NCBI RefSeq assembly: GCF_023195925.1
Contig: NZ_JALPRE010000003.1
Location: forward strand, 62,001-126,000
Direction of reading: 5' to 3'
Length of the DNA: 64,000 nucleotides
DNA from: Aquimarina acroporae
GTDB taxonomy: Bacteria > Bacteroidota > Bacteroidia > Flavobacteriales > Flavobacteriaceae
Of this stretch, positions 52,973-61,729 are shown piece after piece. The notes under the pieces are model-generated. The model saw only the letters and a program-made list of their open reading frames with translations. It did not search any database and was not told the origin of the DNA. Positions within the stretch are counted from its first letter, which is position 1. Every line of letters starts with the position of its first letter. Both the position numbers and the translations under genes were made by a program.

Positions 52973-53929
52973 TTATTCGTTCAGTGCAACAGTGGTTGAA
53001 TCTGATACTAATTCTTGTATTTCTTCGTTTGATTTTTCTTCTTTTGGAGTATCAGGATCTACCCATAATTCTCCTTGGGCTTCTTTGGGTTCGGCAGGAG
53101 TTGTTCCGCCCAAAGTGACGATGTAGCTGGCCACCTGAGCCATTTCGGCAGGTTTTAGTGTTTGTTTCCAGGCTACCATTCCCTTACCATCTCTACCTCC
53201 TTCAGAAATGGTGCGAAATATGTTTTTAATTCCACCACCTAAAATCCAATATTTGTCGGTTAAATTTGGCCCAATTCCACCACCACCGTCGGCTTTGTGA
53301 CAAGCAACGCAATTGGTCGCAAAAATGGCTTTTCCTGCACTAAGATCGGCTGCATCTGTCAATAGCGTTACTGTATTTACATCTACTAAATCTTTGGCGG
53401 TCTTTTTGTACTCTTCAATCGCAATTTTGGCCTCTGCAACTTCTGTTTCATATTCTTCGGTTTGGGTATAGTCATTGAACACGTGGAAACGAATCATATA
53501 AATGACACCGAAAATGATCGTAGCATAAAATCCGTATACCCACCATGGAGGAAGATTGTTATCTAGTTCTTTAATACCGTCATAATTATGGTCAAGAATG
53601 ATTTCATCTTCTTGTTCTACCGGTTTGCTGTCAAGCAGTTTTAGATAAATATCTTTTAACCATTTAAACTGGTTTTCCTTCTTCACCTTTTGCGTTAGTA
53701 TATAACGTTCTTGAGCATCTGGTTTTAGAGATTGGAAAAGTATATTTTGCAATGCTGCTAGACTAATTTCTATCGCAATGGCAAATAAGGCAATCATACC
53801 TAGTCCTAACCAGCTAAGAGGTTCTTCAATAAAAGCTGAATTACCATTGGTTTCAACTGTTAATTCTATTAAAATATAAGCAATGAGTAAAAAGGTAAAT
53901 ACTCTGATGTATGATGCAGTCGTTTTCAT
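52973..53929 (-). CDS. ccoP: cbb3 oxidase subunit III, single-haem CcoP
   Basis: A 318-residue protein. A hydrophobic N-terminal pair (about 7-20 and 36-65), a cytoplasmic linker, the CcoP-type helix (PPWWVYGFYATIIFGVIYMI, about 126-145) and one cytochrome c domain with CVACH and the distal Met in GMVAWK. Only one CxxCH is present, while classical CcoP has two. It overlaps ccoQ by 4 bases. The acidic tail (about 285-318) is long. Confidence 0.92.
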   Translation of the reverse strand: MKTTASYIRVFTFLLIAYILIELTVETNGNSAFIEEPLSWLGLGMIALFAIAIEISLAALQNILFQSLKPDAQERYILTQKVKKENQFKWLKDIYLKLLDSKPVEQEDEIILDHNYDGIKELDNNLPPWWVYGFYATIIFGVIYMIRFHVFNDYTQTEEYETEVAEAKIAIEEYKKTAKDLVDVNTVTLLTDAADLSAGKAIFATNCVACHKADGGGGIGPNLTDKYWILGGGIKNIFRTISEGGRDGKGMVAWKQTLKPAEMAQVASYIVTLGGTTPAEPKEAQGELWVDPDTPKEEKSNEEIQELVSDSTTVALNE

Positions 53930-54117
53930 AATGTTAGATCTTTATCCATTTCGGTTTCTAGTGGGATATGACTTACTTCTTTAATGTGTTCTTTTTTAGC
54001 CGAAATGACCCACCAGAACAATGCGGCAAAGAAGATGAAAAATATGAGTAGGGAAATCATAGGGTAGATCTCTATTCCTTCAATACTTTCCATATGACCT
54101 TTTACAAATTTTAGCAT
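53926..54117 (-). CDS. ccoQ: CcoQ-like small subunit
   Basis: A 63-residue protein with one membrane helix (IYPMISLLIFFIFFAALFWWV) and a charged tail, placed between ccoNO and ccoP exactly like CcoQ, which stabilises the oxidase. It is 4 bases after ccoNO and overlaps ccoP by 4 bases. Confidence 0.85.
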   Translation of the reverse strand: MLKFVKGHMESIEGIEIYPMISLLIFFIFFAALFWWVISAKKEHIKEVSHIPLETEMDKDLTL

Positions 54118-54121
54118 GGCT

Positions 54122-56329
54122 TTATTCTTTAGTTTGTACTATAGTTTCTTCGTCTTGATTTTTGACTTTAATATCTGTTCCTAATCTCTGGATGTAGGCG
54201 ATGAGAGCTACTACTTCCCGATGTCTCATCTCGACAAAGTCTAACCCATTTTCTTCGGCATATTTTTTATCGGCTTCATAGGTTTTGGCAAAATCTGGAT
54301 CGGTATATAGATTTTTTTCAATTTGTGTTGCTTGTTCATCCATCCATTCTTGTGCTCTTGCTATTTCTTCAGGAGTATAGGGAACTCCTAAAGCTACCAT
54401 GGCTTCCATTTTTGTCTCTGTTAGAGATCTGTCGAGTTTGTTTTTTATGAGCCATTTATAACTAGGCATGATAGAACCCGATGAGGTACTTTGTGGATCA
54501 TAAAAATGATTGAGGTGCCAATTATCTGAGTATTTTCCTCCTATTCTCATGAGATCGGGTCCTGTACGTTTACTACCCCATAAGAAAGGGTGATCATAGA
54601 CATATTCTCCTGCTTTTGAATATTCTCCATAGCGTTCTACCTCACTTCTGAAAGGGCGAATCATTTGAGAGTGACAAGAAACACAACTCTCTCTGATGTA
54701 AAGATCACGTCCTTCGAGTTCAAGAGGTGTATAAGGTTTAACACTCGTTATTGTAGGAATATTTGAATCTACCATTAATGTAGGTATGATTTGAATCGCT
54801 CCCCCTATGAGAATAGCGATAGTTGCAAAAATGGTAAGCTTTACAGGTCTTCGTTCTAACCAGGTATGATATCCTTCTTTGGCAGTTCTGTGTCGTGTTA
54901 CCTTGGTAAGAGGAGCTGCTTCGGCAAGTTCGTCTGCGACTTTACTTCCACTTTTCACGGTTTTCACAACATTATATAGCATAATGAATATTCCTAATAT
55001 ATATATGCTTCCACCAATAGCGCGCATCCAATACATAGGTATTATCTCATTTACAGTTTCTAAGAAATTACCGTAAACCAGGCTTCCATCCGGATTAAAT
55101 TGTTTCCACATAGATGCTTGAACAAATCCCGCTACATACATAGGTAGCGCATACATGATAATACCCAAGGTACCAAGCCAAAAATGAACATTTGCTAGTC
55201 CTGTAGACCATAATTTGGTTTTGAAAAGCTTAGGAATTAACCAATATGCCATTCCGAAGGTTAAAAACCCGTTCCAGGCCAATGCTCCTACGTGAACGTG
55301 AGCGATTACCCAATCACTAAAATGAGCAATAGCGTTTACATTTTTAAGGGACAGCATAGGGCCTTCAAAAGTGGCCATACCGTATCCTGTAATAGCCACT
55401 ACCATGAATTTAAGGACAGGATCGGTGCGGACCTTATCCCAGGCTCCGCGAAGGGTAAGTAAACCATTAATCATTCCCCCCCAAGAAGGAGCAATAAGCA
55501 TTACCGAGAAAGCAACCCCAAGATTTTGCGCCCAGTCGGGTAATGAAGAATACAATAGGTGGTGTGGCCCAGCCCAGATATATATGAAAATAAGCGACCA
55601 AAAATGGACTATCGATAACCGATATGAATAAATGGGTCTGTTTGCAGCTTTAGGAATGAAGTAATACATCAATCCCAGGAAAGGAGTAGTTAGGAAAAAA
55701 GCCACTGCGTTATGACCATACCACCATTGTACTAATGCGTCTTGTACCCCAGCATATACCGAGTAACTTTTTAATGCACTAACAGGTAGTTCGAGACTAT
55801 TGAAAATGTGCAATACTGCCACGGTCACTACTGTGGCTATATAGAACCAAATGGCGACATATAAATGGCGTTGTCTTCTCTTTAATATGGTTCCGATAAG
55901 GTTCCATCCAAAAACAACCCAAATTACTGCTATAGCAATATCGAATGGCCATTCGAGTTCTGCATATTCTTTGGATGTTGTAAAACCTAAAGGAAGTGTA
56001 ATAGCGGCTCCTACAATAATTAATTGCCATCCCCAGAAATTAATATTACTAAGAATATCGCTAAACATTCTTGCCTTCAGTAAACGTTGTGTAGAGTAAT
56101 AGACTCCAGCAAAAATAGCATTCCCCACAAACGCGAAGATTACAGCATTGGTATGTAAAGGTCTTAGTCGACCAAAACTCAACCATGATATACCGTCGGT
56201 AAGATTTGGGAATAAAAACATAAATGCCAGAAGTAGACCAACCGACATTCCTACAATACCCCACAGCATTGTAGCATACAAGAATTTTTTTACGATTTTA
56301 TTATCGTAATAGAACTGTTCCATTTCCAT
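54122..56329 (-). CDS. ccoN: fused cbb3 oxidase subunits I and II (CcoN-CcoO)
   Basis: A 735-residue fusion. The N-terminal CcoN part (about 1-470) has twelve helices with the haem/Cu ligand signatures RPLHTNAV, YGHNAVAF, WAGPHHLL and HVHVGALAWNG. The C-terminal CcoO part (about 490-735) has one anchor helix and a cytochrome c motif CVSCHSQMIRPF. This fusion is usual in Bacteroidota and is the catalytic core of the high-affinity terminal oxidase. It begins one base after the ccoS stop. Confidence 0.97.
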   Translation of the reverse strand: MEMEQFYYDNKIVKKFLYATMLWGIVGMSVGLLLAFMFLFPNLTDGISWLSFGRLRPLHTNAVIFAFVGNAIFAGVYYSTQRLLKARMFSDILSNINFWGWQLIIVGAAITLPLGFTTSKEYAELEWPFDIAIAVIWVVFGWNLIGTILKRRQRHLYVAIWFYIATVVTVAVLHIFNSLELPVSALKSYSVYAGVQDALVQWWYGHNAVAFFLTTPFLGLMYYFIPKAANRPIYSYRLSIVHFWSLIFIYIWAGPHHLLYSSLPDWAQNLGVAFSVMLIAPSWGGMINGLLTLRGAWDKVRTDPVLKFMVVAITGYGMATFEGPMLSLKNVNAIAHFSDWVIAHVHVGALAWNGFLTFGMAYWLIPKLFKTKLWSTGLANVHFWLGTLGIIMYALPMYVAGFVQASMWKQFNPDGSLVYGNFLETVNEIIPMYWMRAIGGSIYILGIFIMLYNVVKTVKSGSKVADELAEAAPLTKVTRHRTAKEGYHTWLERRPVKLTIFATIAILIGGAIQIIPTLMVDSNIPTITSVKPYTPLELEGRDLYIRESCVSCHSQMIRPFRSEVERYGEYSKAGEYVYDHPFLWGSKRTGPDLMRIGGKYSDNWHLNHFYDPQSTSSGSIMPSYKWLIKNKLDRSLTETKMEAMVALGVPYTPEEIARAQEWMDEQATQIEKNLYTDPDFAKTYEADKKYAEENGLDFVEMRHREVVALIAYIQRLGTDIKVKNQDEETIVQTKE

Positions 56330-56330
56330 G

Positions 56331-56525
56331 TTAAGATTGTTTGGTTTTAGGAGGTGCTGAAGATTTTTCTTTGCCTTCCTTTACAAGTTCGTCTTCAAAA
56401 AGCATACGTATAGATGGCGTATAAACGTCATCATATTGTCCATTTTTTATAGAAAACACAAAAGCAATAAAAAAGACAATCGCTACTAGAATACTAATCG
56501 TTAAGAGCACATAAATAACACCCAT
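56331..56525 (-). CDS. ccoS: cbb3 oxidase assembly protein CcoS
   Basis: A 64-residue single-helix protein starting MGVIYVLLTISILVAIVFF, close to the MSVIY start of CcoS, with the conserved GQYDD(V)YTP after the helix. The ATG at 56525 is right: a longer TTG start at 56546 would lie upstream of the transcription start set by the -7 element at 56551-56544. It is the first gene of the oxidase operon. Confidence 0.93.
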   Translation of the reverse strand: MGVIYVLLTISILVAIVFFIAFVFSIKNGQYDDVYTPSIRMLFEDELVKEGKEKSSAPPKTKQS

Positions 56526-56543
56526 ACTTATTTTATTATGCTT

Positions 56544-56586
56544 CAAAAGTATGGGTGAACCTTTTCTTAAAAAATGACATTTATCA
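56544..56586 (-). promoter_or_regulatory. FNR-like box and -7 element of the cbb3 operon
   Basis: TGAC-ATTT-ATCA (56575-56586), 23 bp, then TACTTTTG (56551-56544), a perfect -7 match on the minus strand. To the right, AACTTTTG (56611-56618, 24 bp away) may serve the small gene at 56649. Confidence 0.78.
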
Positions 56587-56648
56587 GCTTTTAAACCTTA
56601 TTTATTTATGAACTTTTGAGAAGTAAATAATGGTTTAAATTTTTAGTG

Positions 56649-56801
56649 ATGAAAACGACTTTAAGCAAATTTAATTTTAGAAGAAAAGTTACCACGGGAT
56701 TAATAATTATAGGTATTGGAATTCTGGTGGCCTATCTGTTTTACAATACGGGAATTGTAGAAATGGTTTTGGATATATTTTCCCCATATCCAGAAAAATA
56801 A
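56649..56801 (+). CDS. small single-helix membrane protein, 50 residues
   Basis: An open frame of 50 codons between the divergent oxidase operon and the pdxH-like gene. It starts MKTTLSKFNFRRKVTTG, then one membrane helix (LIIIGIGILVAYLFY) and ends SPYPEK. A basic N-terminus suggests it stays with its N-end in the cytoplasm. It lies next to the FNR-like box of the oxidase promoter, with a -7-like AACTTTTG at 56611-56618. No family recognised; it could be an oxidase-associated subunit. Confidence 0.55.
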   Translation: MKTTLSKFNFRRKVTTGLIIIGIGILVAYLFYNTGIVEMVLDIFSPYPEK

Positions 56802-56833
56802 GCTTTGTTAAAAAGAGCGAACAATTATTGGTT

Positions 56834-57442
56834 CTATTTGTAGAAATCTAAGTGAATTGTTTTGAGCCAATTATAATCCTGTTGAAGTGTATATTTGATA
56901 ACCTCATGTTCTGTGGTTAATGAATTGTATTTTACAAATTCCATTTGAATGGGCTTAACGATGTACCCTCCCCAATATGTTGGTTTAGGAATATCTTTGT
57001 TTTTAAACTTCTGCTCGAATTGTTCCATACGCCTGTCGAGAACAGTTTTAGAGGATATAACGGTACTTTGCTTAGAAACCCAAGCGCCGAGTTGACTTCC
57101 TCTAGGACGGGATTCAAAATACCCTTCAGATAGATTTTCAGATATTTTTTCGGTATGGCCGTAAACACGTACTTCTCTTTTTGATTTACGCCAGTTAAAC
57201 GAAAGCGAGGTTCTATTATTATTTGCAATTGCCTTTCCTTTTTCGCTCTTATAATTGGTAAAAAAGATAAACCCTTCCCAGGTAAACCTCTTTAATAAAA
57301 CAATCCTAGATTTTGGAAAACCGTCTATTCCAATAGTAGCAAGTTGCATAGCATTTACTTCATCCTCGGGATGTGAGTTGAGCACTTCATGAAACCACTG
57401 TTGAAAGTGTTCAATAGGGTTATGGTTTCTCGATATCTCCAT
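56834..57442 (-). CDS. PdxH-like FMN-dependent oxidase, divergent C-terminus
   Basis: A 202-residue flavin protein of the pyridoxamine 5'-phosphate oxidase family. The FMN-binding segments RIVLLKRFTWEGFIFFTNYKS, REVRVYGHTEKIS and YFESRPRGSQLGAWVSKQS are intact. The usual end of PdxH, EFWQG..RLHDR..., which binds the substrate phosphate and aldehyde, is replaced by EFVKYNSLTTEHEVIKY, so a normal PdxH role is doubtful. Its start overlaps the ccoI gene by 23 bases, which ties it to oxidase maturation. Confidence 0.82.
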   Translation of the reverse strand: MEISRNHNPIEHFQQWFHEVLNSHPEDEVNAMQLATIGIDGFPKSRIVLLKRFTWEGFIFFTNYKSEKGKAIANNNRTSLSFNWRKSKREVRVYGHTEKISENLSEGYFESRPRGSQLGAWVSKQSTVISSKTVLDRRMEQFEQKFKNKDIPKPTYWGGYIVKPIQMEFVKYNSLTTEHEVIKYTLQQDYNWLKTIHLDFYK

Positions 57443-59828
57443 TCTTTTTATGATATAATTTAAGACTAAGGAAATTTGTAAACACTGTCACATAAATTAC
57501 AATAGAAATAGAGCTTAATGGCATTAGAATAGCAGCTATAATAGGTGATAACTGGCCTGTTACAGCAAAGTATAAACCAATTGCATTATAGAAAAAAGAT
57601 AAGATAAAACTCGATTTAATAACTCGAATAGTTCTTTTTGAAATACTCAAGTAATCGGTAATTTTTTCAAATACAGATGCATCCATAATGGCATCGCAAG
57701 CTGGAGAAAATACATTTACGTTTTCTGATATAGCAATTCCTACGTTGCTCTGTGCTAGTGCGCCTGCATCATTAAGCCCATCTCCAATCATAATTACGTT
57801 TTGATTATTTTCTTGTAAGTTCTTGATATAAGAAAGCTTGTCTTTTGGTTTTTGATTAAAAAGTAATGAGGTAGGGTTGGGTAGTATTCGTTGTAAATAT
57901 GATTTTTCTCCTTCGTTATCTCCAGAAATAACAGATACATTATAGGTGTTAGATAATGTTTTGAATAGTTTTTCGAATCCTTTTCGATATTGATTATAAA
58001 AAATGAAGTGACCTCTGTAATTATTGTTTGTGCTTATATGCACCGAGGTATTAAGTTGTTTTTCGCTATTTGGTTTTCCTGCAAAATTTGTAGAACCTAT
58101 TTTGATAGAGTTTTCGGCATGTTTTGCTTCTATACCACTACCTATATACTCTTGGTATTCATCTAGAGTCATAATTTCATGTTCTGCGAGTGTATCATAT
58201 AAAGATCTGCTAAGAGGGTGATTTGAAGCTCGTAGTGCATTTTTTAACAAGGCTTCTTCGTTATATGATAAAGGTTGCCCGTGATATTCAATGTTGTTTT
58301 TCTTGTTTACCGTAATAGTACCGGTTTTATCAAACAGTATGGTATCGGCATTTGCCATTTGCTCGATGACATCGGCATTTTTGAGATAAAATTTATGTTT
58401 ACCAAAGAACCTTAGAACATTTCCAAGTGCAAATGGTCTAGCCAACGCCAAAGCGCAGGGGCATGCAATGATTAAGACCGCAGTAAAAACATTGATTGCT
58501 TTGGAAGCATCTACAAATAACCAGTAGCCAGTGGCAATAATAGCAATGCAGAAAATAATTAAGGTAAAGTATTGGCTTACCATATCGGTGAGATTGGTAA
58601 AAGAAGTGGTTTTGTCTTTTTTAAAAACATCATTACTCCATAATTGAGTGAGGTAACTTTGCTCTACAGATTTTAGTGCTTCAATTTCAATTGCTCCGTT
58701 AAGTTGTTTTCCTCCTGCAAAAAGTTTATCTCCAGATTGTTTAGAAACAGGTTCACTTTCTCCTGTTACAAAACTGTAATCTATCTGGGCGTTACCATTA
58801 ATAAGTATACTATCTACCGGAATTAGCTCTTCGTTCCTGATTAACAAACGATCTCCTTGCTTGATTTCATAAACCTGAATGTTTTCTTCTAGATTTTGAT
58901 TCGAAGAAATTCTGGTGACTGCAATAGGAAAATAGGATTTATAATCTCTTTCAAAAGATAAGAACGTATATGTTTTTTGTTGGAAAAACTTACCTAATAA
59001 TAAAAAGAATACTAAGCCAGTTAGGCTATCGAAAAAACCTGTGCCCAGATCAAATAGTATCTCGATAGTACTTCTAATAAAAAGTACTAGAATACCCAGA
59101 GCAATGGGTACATCGATATTTAGTATTTTGTTTCGTAGTCCTTTATAGGCAGATACCAGATATTCCTGAGCAGCATAAAAAACAACAGGTATTGAAAAAG
59201 CAAACATCAACCATCTAAAAACGTATTTATATTGCTCTAGCCAAAACTCTGATACTTCAAAATATTCGGGAAAAGATAAAAACATTACATTTCCAAAAGC
59301 GAAACCTGCTACTCCTAGTTTATAGAATAGACTTCGGTTAATATGTTGTGTGCTTTTGGTATAATCATCTAAACTTATATACGGTTCATATCCTATAGAG
59401 TTAAGTAAGATAACTACTTCTTTCAAGGTAGTTTGTGAAGTATCAAAAGTAACTCTAACCGTTTTCTTTGGAAAGTTTACTTGTGAGGTAGAAATTGAAG
59501 AATGAAGCTTATTCAAATTTTCTAGAATCCAAATACAAGAACTACAATGTATATGAGGTATGTATAAAGTTACAACATGAACATTTTGATCACTAAATTC
59601 AATTAGTTTTTCGATAATATCAGGATTATCGAGATAATCGTACTTTCCTTCAATTTCTTTAGGAATGGCTCCAGGAGTAGATTGTAAATCATAATAGCAG
59701 GATAAATCATTGCTCGAAAAAATTTCATATACAGTTTTGCAGCCATTACAACAAAAGGTTTTATGGTCGAAGTTTACAACGGTTTTTTCACAATCATTTC
59801 CGCAGTGAAAACAAGTCGATGTTGCCAT
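57420..59828 (-). CDS. ccoI: copper-transporting P1B ATPase for cbb3 assembly (CcoI/FixI)
   Basis: A 802-residue P-type ATPase. An N-terminal Cys-rich zinc-finger-like domain (CFHC, CCNGC within residues 6-30), an HMA domain with CSSC near residue 95, eight membrane helices, the metal-channel motif CPC, phosphorylation motif DKTGT and hinge GDGLNDAGAL. CcoI delivers copper for the CuB centre of cbb3 oxidase. The ATG at 59828 (MATSTCFHC) is preferred over an upstream in-frame ATT-type start at 59855 because the -7 element lies between them. It overlaps the pdxH-like gene. Confidence 0.94.
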   Translation of the reverse strand: MATSTCFHCGNDCEKTVVNFDHKTFCCNGCKTVYEIFSSNDLSCYYDLQSTPGAIPKEIEGKYDYLDNPDIIEKLIEFSDQNVHVVTLYIPHIHCSSCIWILENLNKLHSSISTSQVNFPKKTVRVTFDTSQTTLKEVVILLNSIGYEPYISLDDYTKSTQHINRSLFYKLGVAGFAFGNVMFLSFPEYFEVSEFWLEQYKYVFRWLMFAFSIPVVFYAAQEYLVSAYKGLRNKILNIDVPIALGILVLFIRSTIEILFDLGTGFFDSLTGLVFFLLLGKFFQQKTYTFLSFERDYKSYFPIAVTRISSNQNLEENIQVYEIKQGDRLLIRNEELIPVDSILINGNAQIDYSFVTGESEPVSKQSGDKLFAGGKQLNGAIEIEALKSVEQSYLTQLWSNDVFKKDKTTSFTNLTDMVSQYFTLIIFCIAIIATGYWLFVDASKAINVFTAVLIIACPCALALARPFALGNVLRFFGKHKFYLKNADVIEQMANADTILFDKTGTITVNKKNNIEYHGQPLSYNEEALLKNALRASNHPLSRSLYDTLAEHEIMTLDEYQEYIGSGIEAKHAENSIKIGSTNFAGKPNSEKQLNTSVHISTNNNYRGHFIFYNQYRKGFEKLFKTLSNTYNVSVISGDNEGEKSYLQRILPNPTSLLFNQKPKDKLSYIKNLQENNQNVIMIGDGLNDAGALAQSNVGIAISENVNVFSPACDAIMDASVFEKITDYLSISKRTIRVIKSSFILSFFYNAIGLYFAVTGQLSPIIAAILMPLSSISIVIYVTVFTNFLSLKLYHKKNGDIEKP

Positions 59829-59845
59829 ATATTCATGGTTTGTCG

Positions 59846-59888
59846 CAAAAATCAAAAAATTTGTGAGTGTAAAATATGATAATAGTCA
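59846..59888 (-). promoter_or_regulatory. FNR-like box and -7 element for ccoI
   Basis: TGAT-AATA-GTCA (59877-59888), 23 bp, then GATTTTTG (59853-59846, 7 of 8 match) on the minus strand. Confidence 0.68.
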
Positions 59889-59927
59889 TAATGCAGAAAA
59901 TCATGAGATAAAGATGGGTTGCAGGAA

Positions 59928-59970
59928 TGACAAAAGTCATATTTTTTGGCGGGGTCATTATTTAGTTTTG
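59928..59970 (+). promoter_or_regulatory. FNR-like box and -7 element for the first UspA of the array
   Basis: A perfect palindrome TGAC-AAAA-GTCA (59928-59939), 23 bp, then TAGTTTTG (59963-59970), a perfect -7 match. It is divergent from the ccoI promoter, 39 bp away. Confidence 0.76.
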
Positions 59971-59994
59971 AGAAGATTTTCTTTAAAACCGTAA

Positions 59995-60846
59995 ATGATG
60001 AGAAAGATATTGATACCTACAGATTTTTCTGAAAATGCAATGAATGCCATTCGATATGCTGTAGAGCTTTTTAAATATGAGCGCAGCGATTTTTTGATTA
60101 TGCATGCATATGCCGATGAGGTATATGATCATGATACTACGGTATCTAGGCAAGCTTTGGAAGAATTAAAAGTAGCTACCCTCAAAAATTCTGACAAGGA
60201 ATTATCAAAAATACTTGATGATATACAACAGATTTCACCCAACCCCAGACACACTTATGAAACACTTTCGGTTTTTGGAACTCTGGTTGATGAAGCAAAT
60301 GAGCTGGTCGATCGAGAGAACATAGACATAGTTGTTATGGGTACTCAAGGTAAGAGTAATGATAGAGCCTTAACTTTCGGAAGCAATACGCTGCAAGTAA
60401 TAAAATATGTAAAATGCCCGGTACTGGCGATTCCTAGCGAGAGTTCATATACGCAACCTAAAAACCTTTTACTCCCTACAGATTTCTTGTTACCATATAA
60501 GAAAAGAGAACTAAAATTATTAAGCACTTTAGCAAAGAGTTTCAGATCTAAAATCAATTTTCTATTTGTCTCTAAATATCAAAATCTATCCCTTCGACAA
60601 GAAGATCATAAGCAGTTTTTAGAAGATTGCTTACCCGATTTGGAGTTGGAGTTTCACAGTGTGGCATCTGATGATCTTACGATGGCAATTAATAAATTTA
60701 TGATAGATAACCCTACCGACCTGCTAGTGATGTTTAACTCCAGACGCTCTTATTTGGAGCATATACTGTATCAATCGACAATAGACAAGATAGGATTGCA
60801 GATCAAAATTCCTTTTTTAATCATGCAGAATTTACAACGATATTAA
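59995..60846 (+). CDS. universal stress protein, array member 1
   Basis: A 283-residue tandem Usp protein. First-domain nucleotide motif VMGTQGKSNDRALTFGSNTLQV (with Asn-Asp in place of the usual Gly at one position); the second domain lacks it. The next ATG at 59998 lines up better with the paralogues (M-R-K-I-L-I-P-T-D-F). It is the first gene of a five-gene usp array and is followed 11 bases later by member 2. Confidence 0.93.
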   Translation: MMRKILIPTDFSENAMNAIRYAVELFKYERSDFLIMHAYADEVYDHDTTVSRQALEELKVATLKNSDKELSKILDDIQQISPNPRHTYETLSVFGTLVDEANELVDRENIDIVVMGTQGKSNDRALTFGSNTLQVIKYVKCPVLAIPSESSYTQPKNLLLPTDFLLPYKKRELKLLSTLAKSFRSKINFLFVSKYQNLSLRQEDHKQFLEDCLPDLELEFHSVASDDLTMAINKFMIDNPTDLLVMFNSRRSYLEHILYQSTIDKIGLQIKIPFLIMQNLQRY

Positions 60847-60857
60847 AATTTAGTGTT

Positions 60858-61712
60858 ATGAAACGAGTTTTATTACCAACCGATTTTTCAGACAATGCAT
60901 ATAACGCTATACAATATGCTATGCAGTTTTTTAAAGATGAAAAAGTAACTTTTTACATTTTAAATACATTTACTCCGGTTTCTTATCATGCTGGTTATCT
61001 AATAGAAAGTCCAACGATTTTTGGTTTAGAAGATGTTGCTATGGTAAATTCGAAAAGAGAGGTTGAAAGAATTGAAGAGAAAGTGAAGAAAGAATTTAAC
61101 AACCCTAATCATAAATTTGTGAGGTTATCTGCTTTTAATACGCTTATCGGGGAAATCAAAGAAGTAGTCAATAAACACAATATCGATCTCATTGTTATGG
61201 GAACTCAGGGGGCTACCGGAGCCAAAGAAGTATTTATTGGCACACATACTATGTACACCATTAAGAAAGTAAAATGTCCTGTTCTGGCTGTTCCTGAAGG
61301 GTTTGTATATGAAACGCCAAAAGATATTTTGTTTCCTACCGATTACAAACTAAGTGTGAATAACCCTTATTTACAATTTCTTAAAGAGGTCTGTAATAAA
61401 CATATAAGTAGATTGAATATATTAAATGCATACTATGGAGAGCCTTTGAACGAAGCTCAAGAAAAAATCAAGACGTTCTTAGATGAATATTTCAAAGAAC
61501 ATGCGCATATATTTCATCTTGCTGTTGGGGTTGATGTGTTGGAGGCTGTAGAAGATTTTCAGGATACTTACAAAATAAACTTGCTGGTAATGGTTCACAA
61601 TAAGCATTCTTTTTTTGAGAATTTATTGTTCACTCCAGTCATTAATCAAATAGCATATCATACTAATGTTCCTTTTTTGGTTATTCCTTCAGAGGAAAGA
61701 ATACAATCTTAA
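60858..61712 (+). CDS. universal stress protein, array member 2
   Basis: A 284-residue tandem Usp protein starting MKRVLLPTDFSDNAYNAI. Its first domain has the ATP-binding pattern VMGTQGATGAKEVFIGTHTMYT; the second domain is degenerate. With only 11 bases before it and no box, it must be expressed from the promoter of member 1. Confidence 0.93.
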   Translation: MKRVLLPTDFSDNAYNAIQYAMQFFKDEKVTFYILNTFTPVSYHAGYLIESPTIFGLEDVAMVNSKREVERIEEKVKKEFNNPNHKFVRLSAFNTLIGEIKEVVNKHNIDLIVMGTQGATGAKEVFIGTHTMYTIKKVKCPVLAVPEGFVYETPKDILFPTDYKLSVNNPYLQFLKEVCNKHISRLNILNAYYGEPLNEAQEKIKTFLDEYFKEHAHIFHLAVGVDVLEAVEDFQDTYKINLLVMVHNKHSFFENLLFTPVINQIAYHTNVPFLVIPSEERIQS

Positions 61713-61729
61713 CCTTAATATATATTGAT

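Noticed and set aside
56526..56546. TTG start that lengthens CcoS by seven residues
   Set aside because: It falls within the -7 element of the promoter, and CcoS proteins start with M-x-VIY as at 56525.
59829..59855. Nine-residue N-terminal extension of the CcoI ATPase
   Set aside because: It begins at a non-ATG codon and includes the -7 element; the Cys-rich domain begins directly after ATG 59828.
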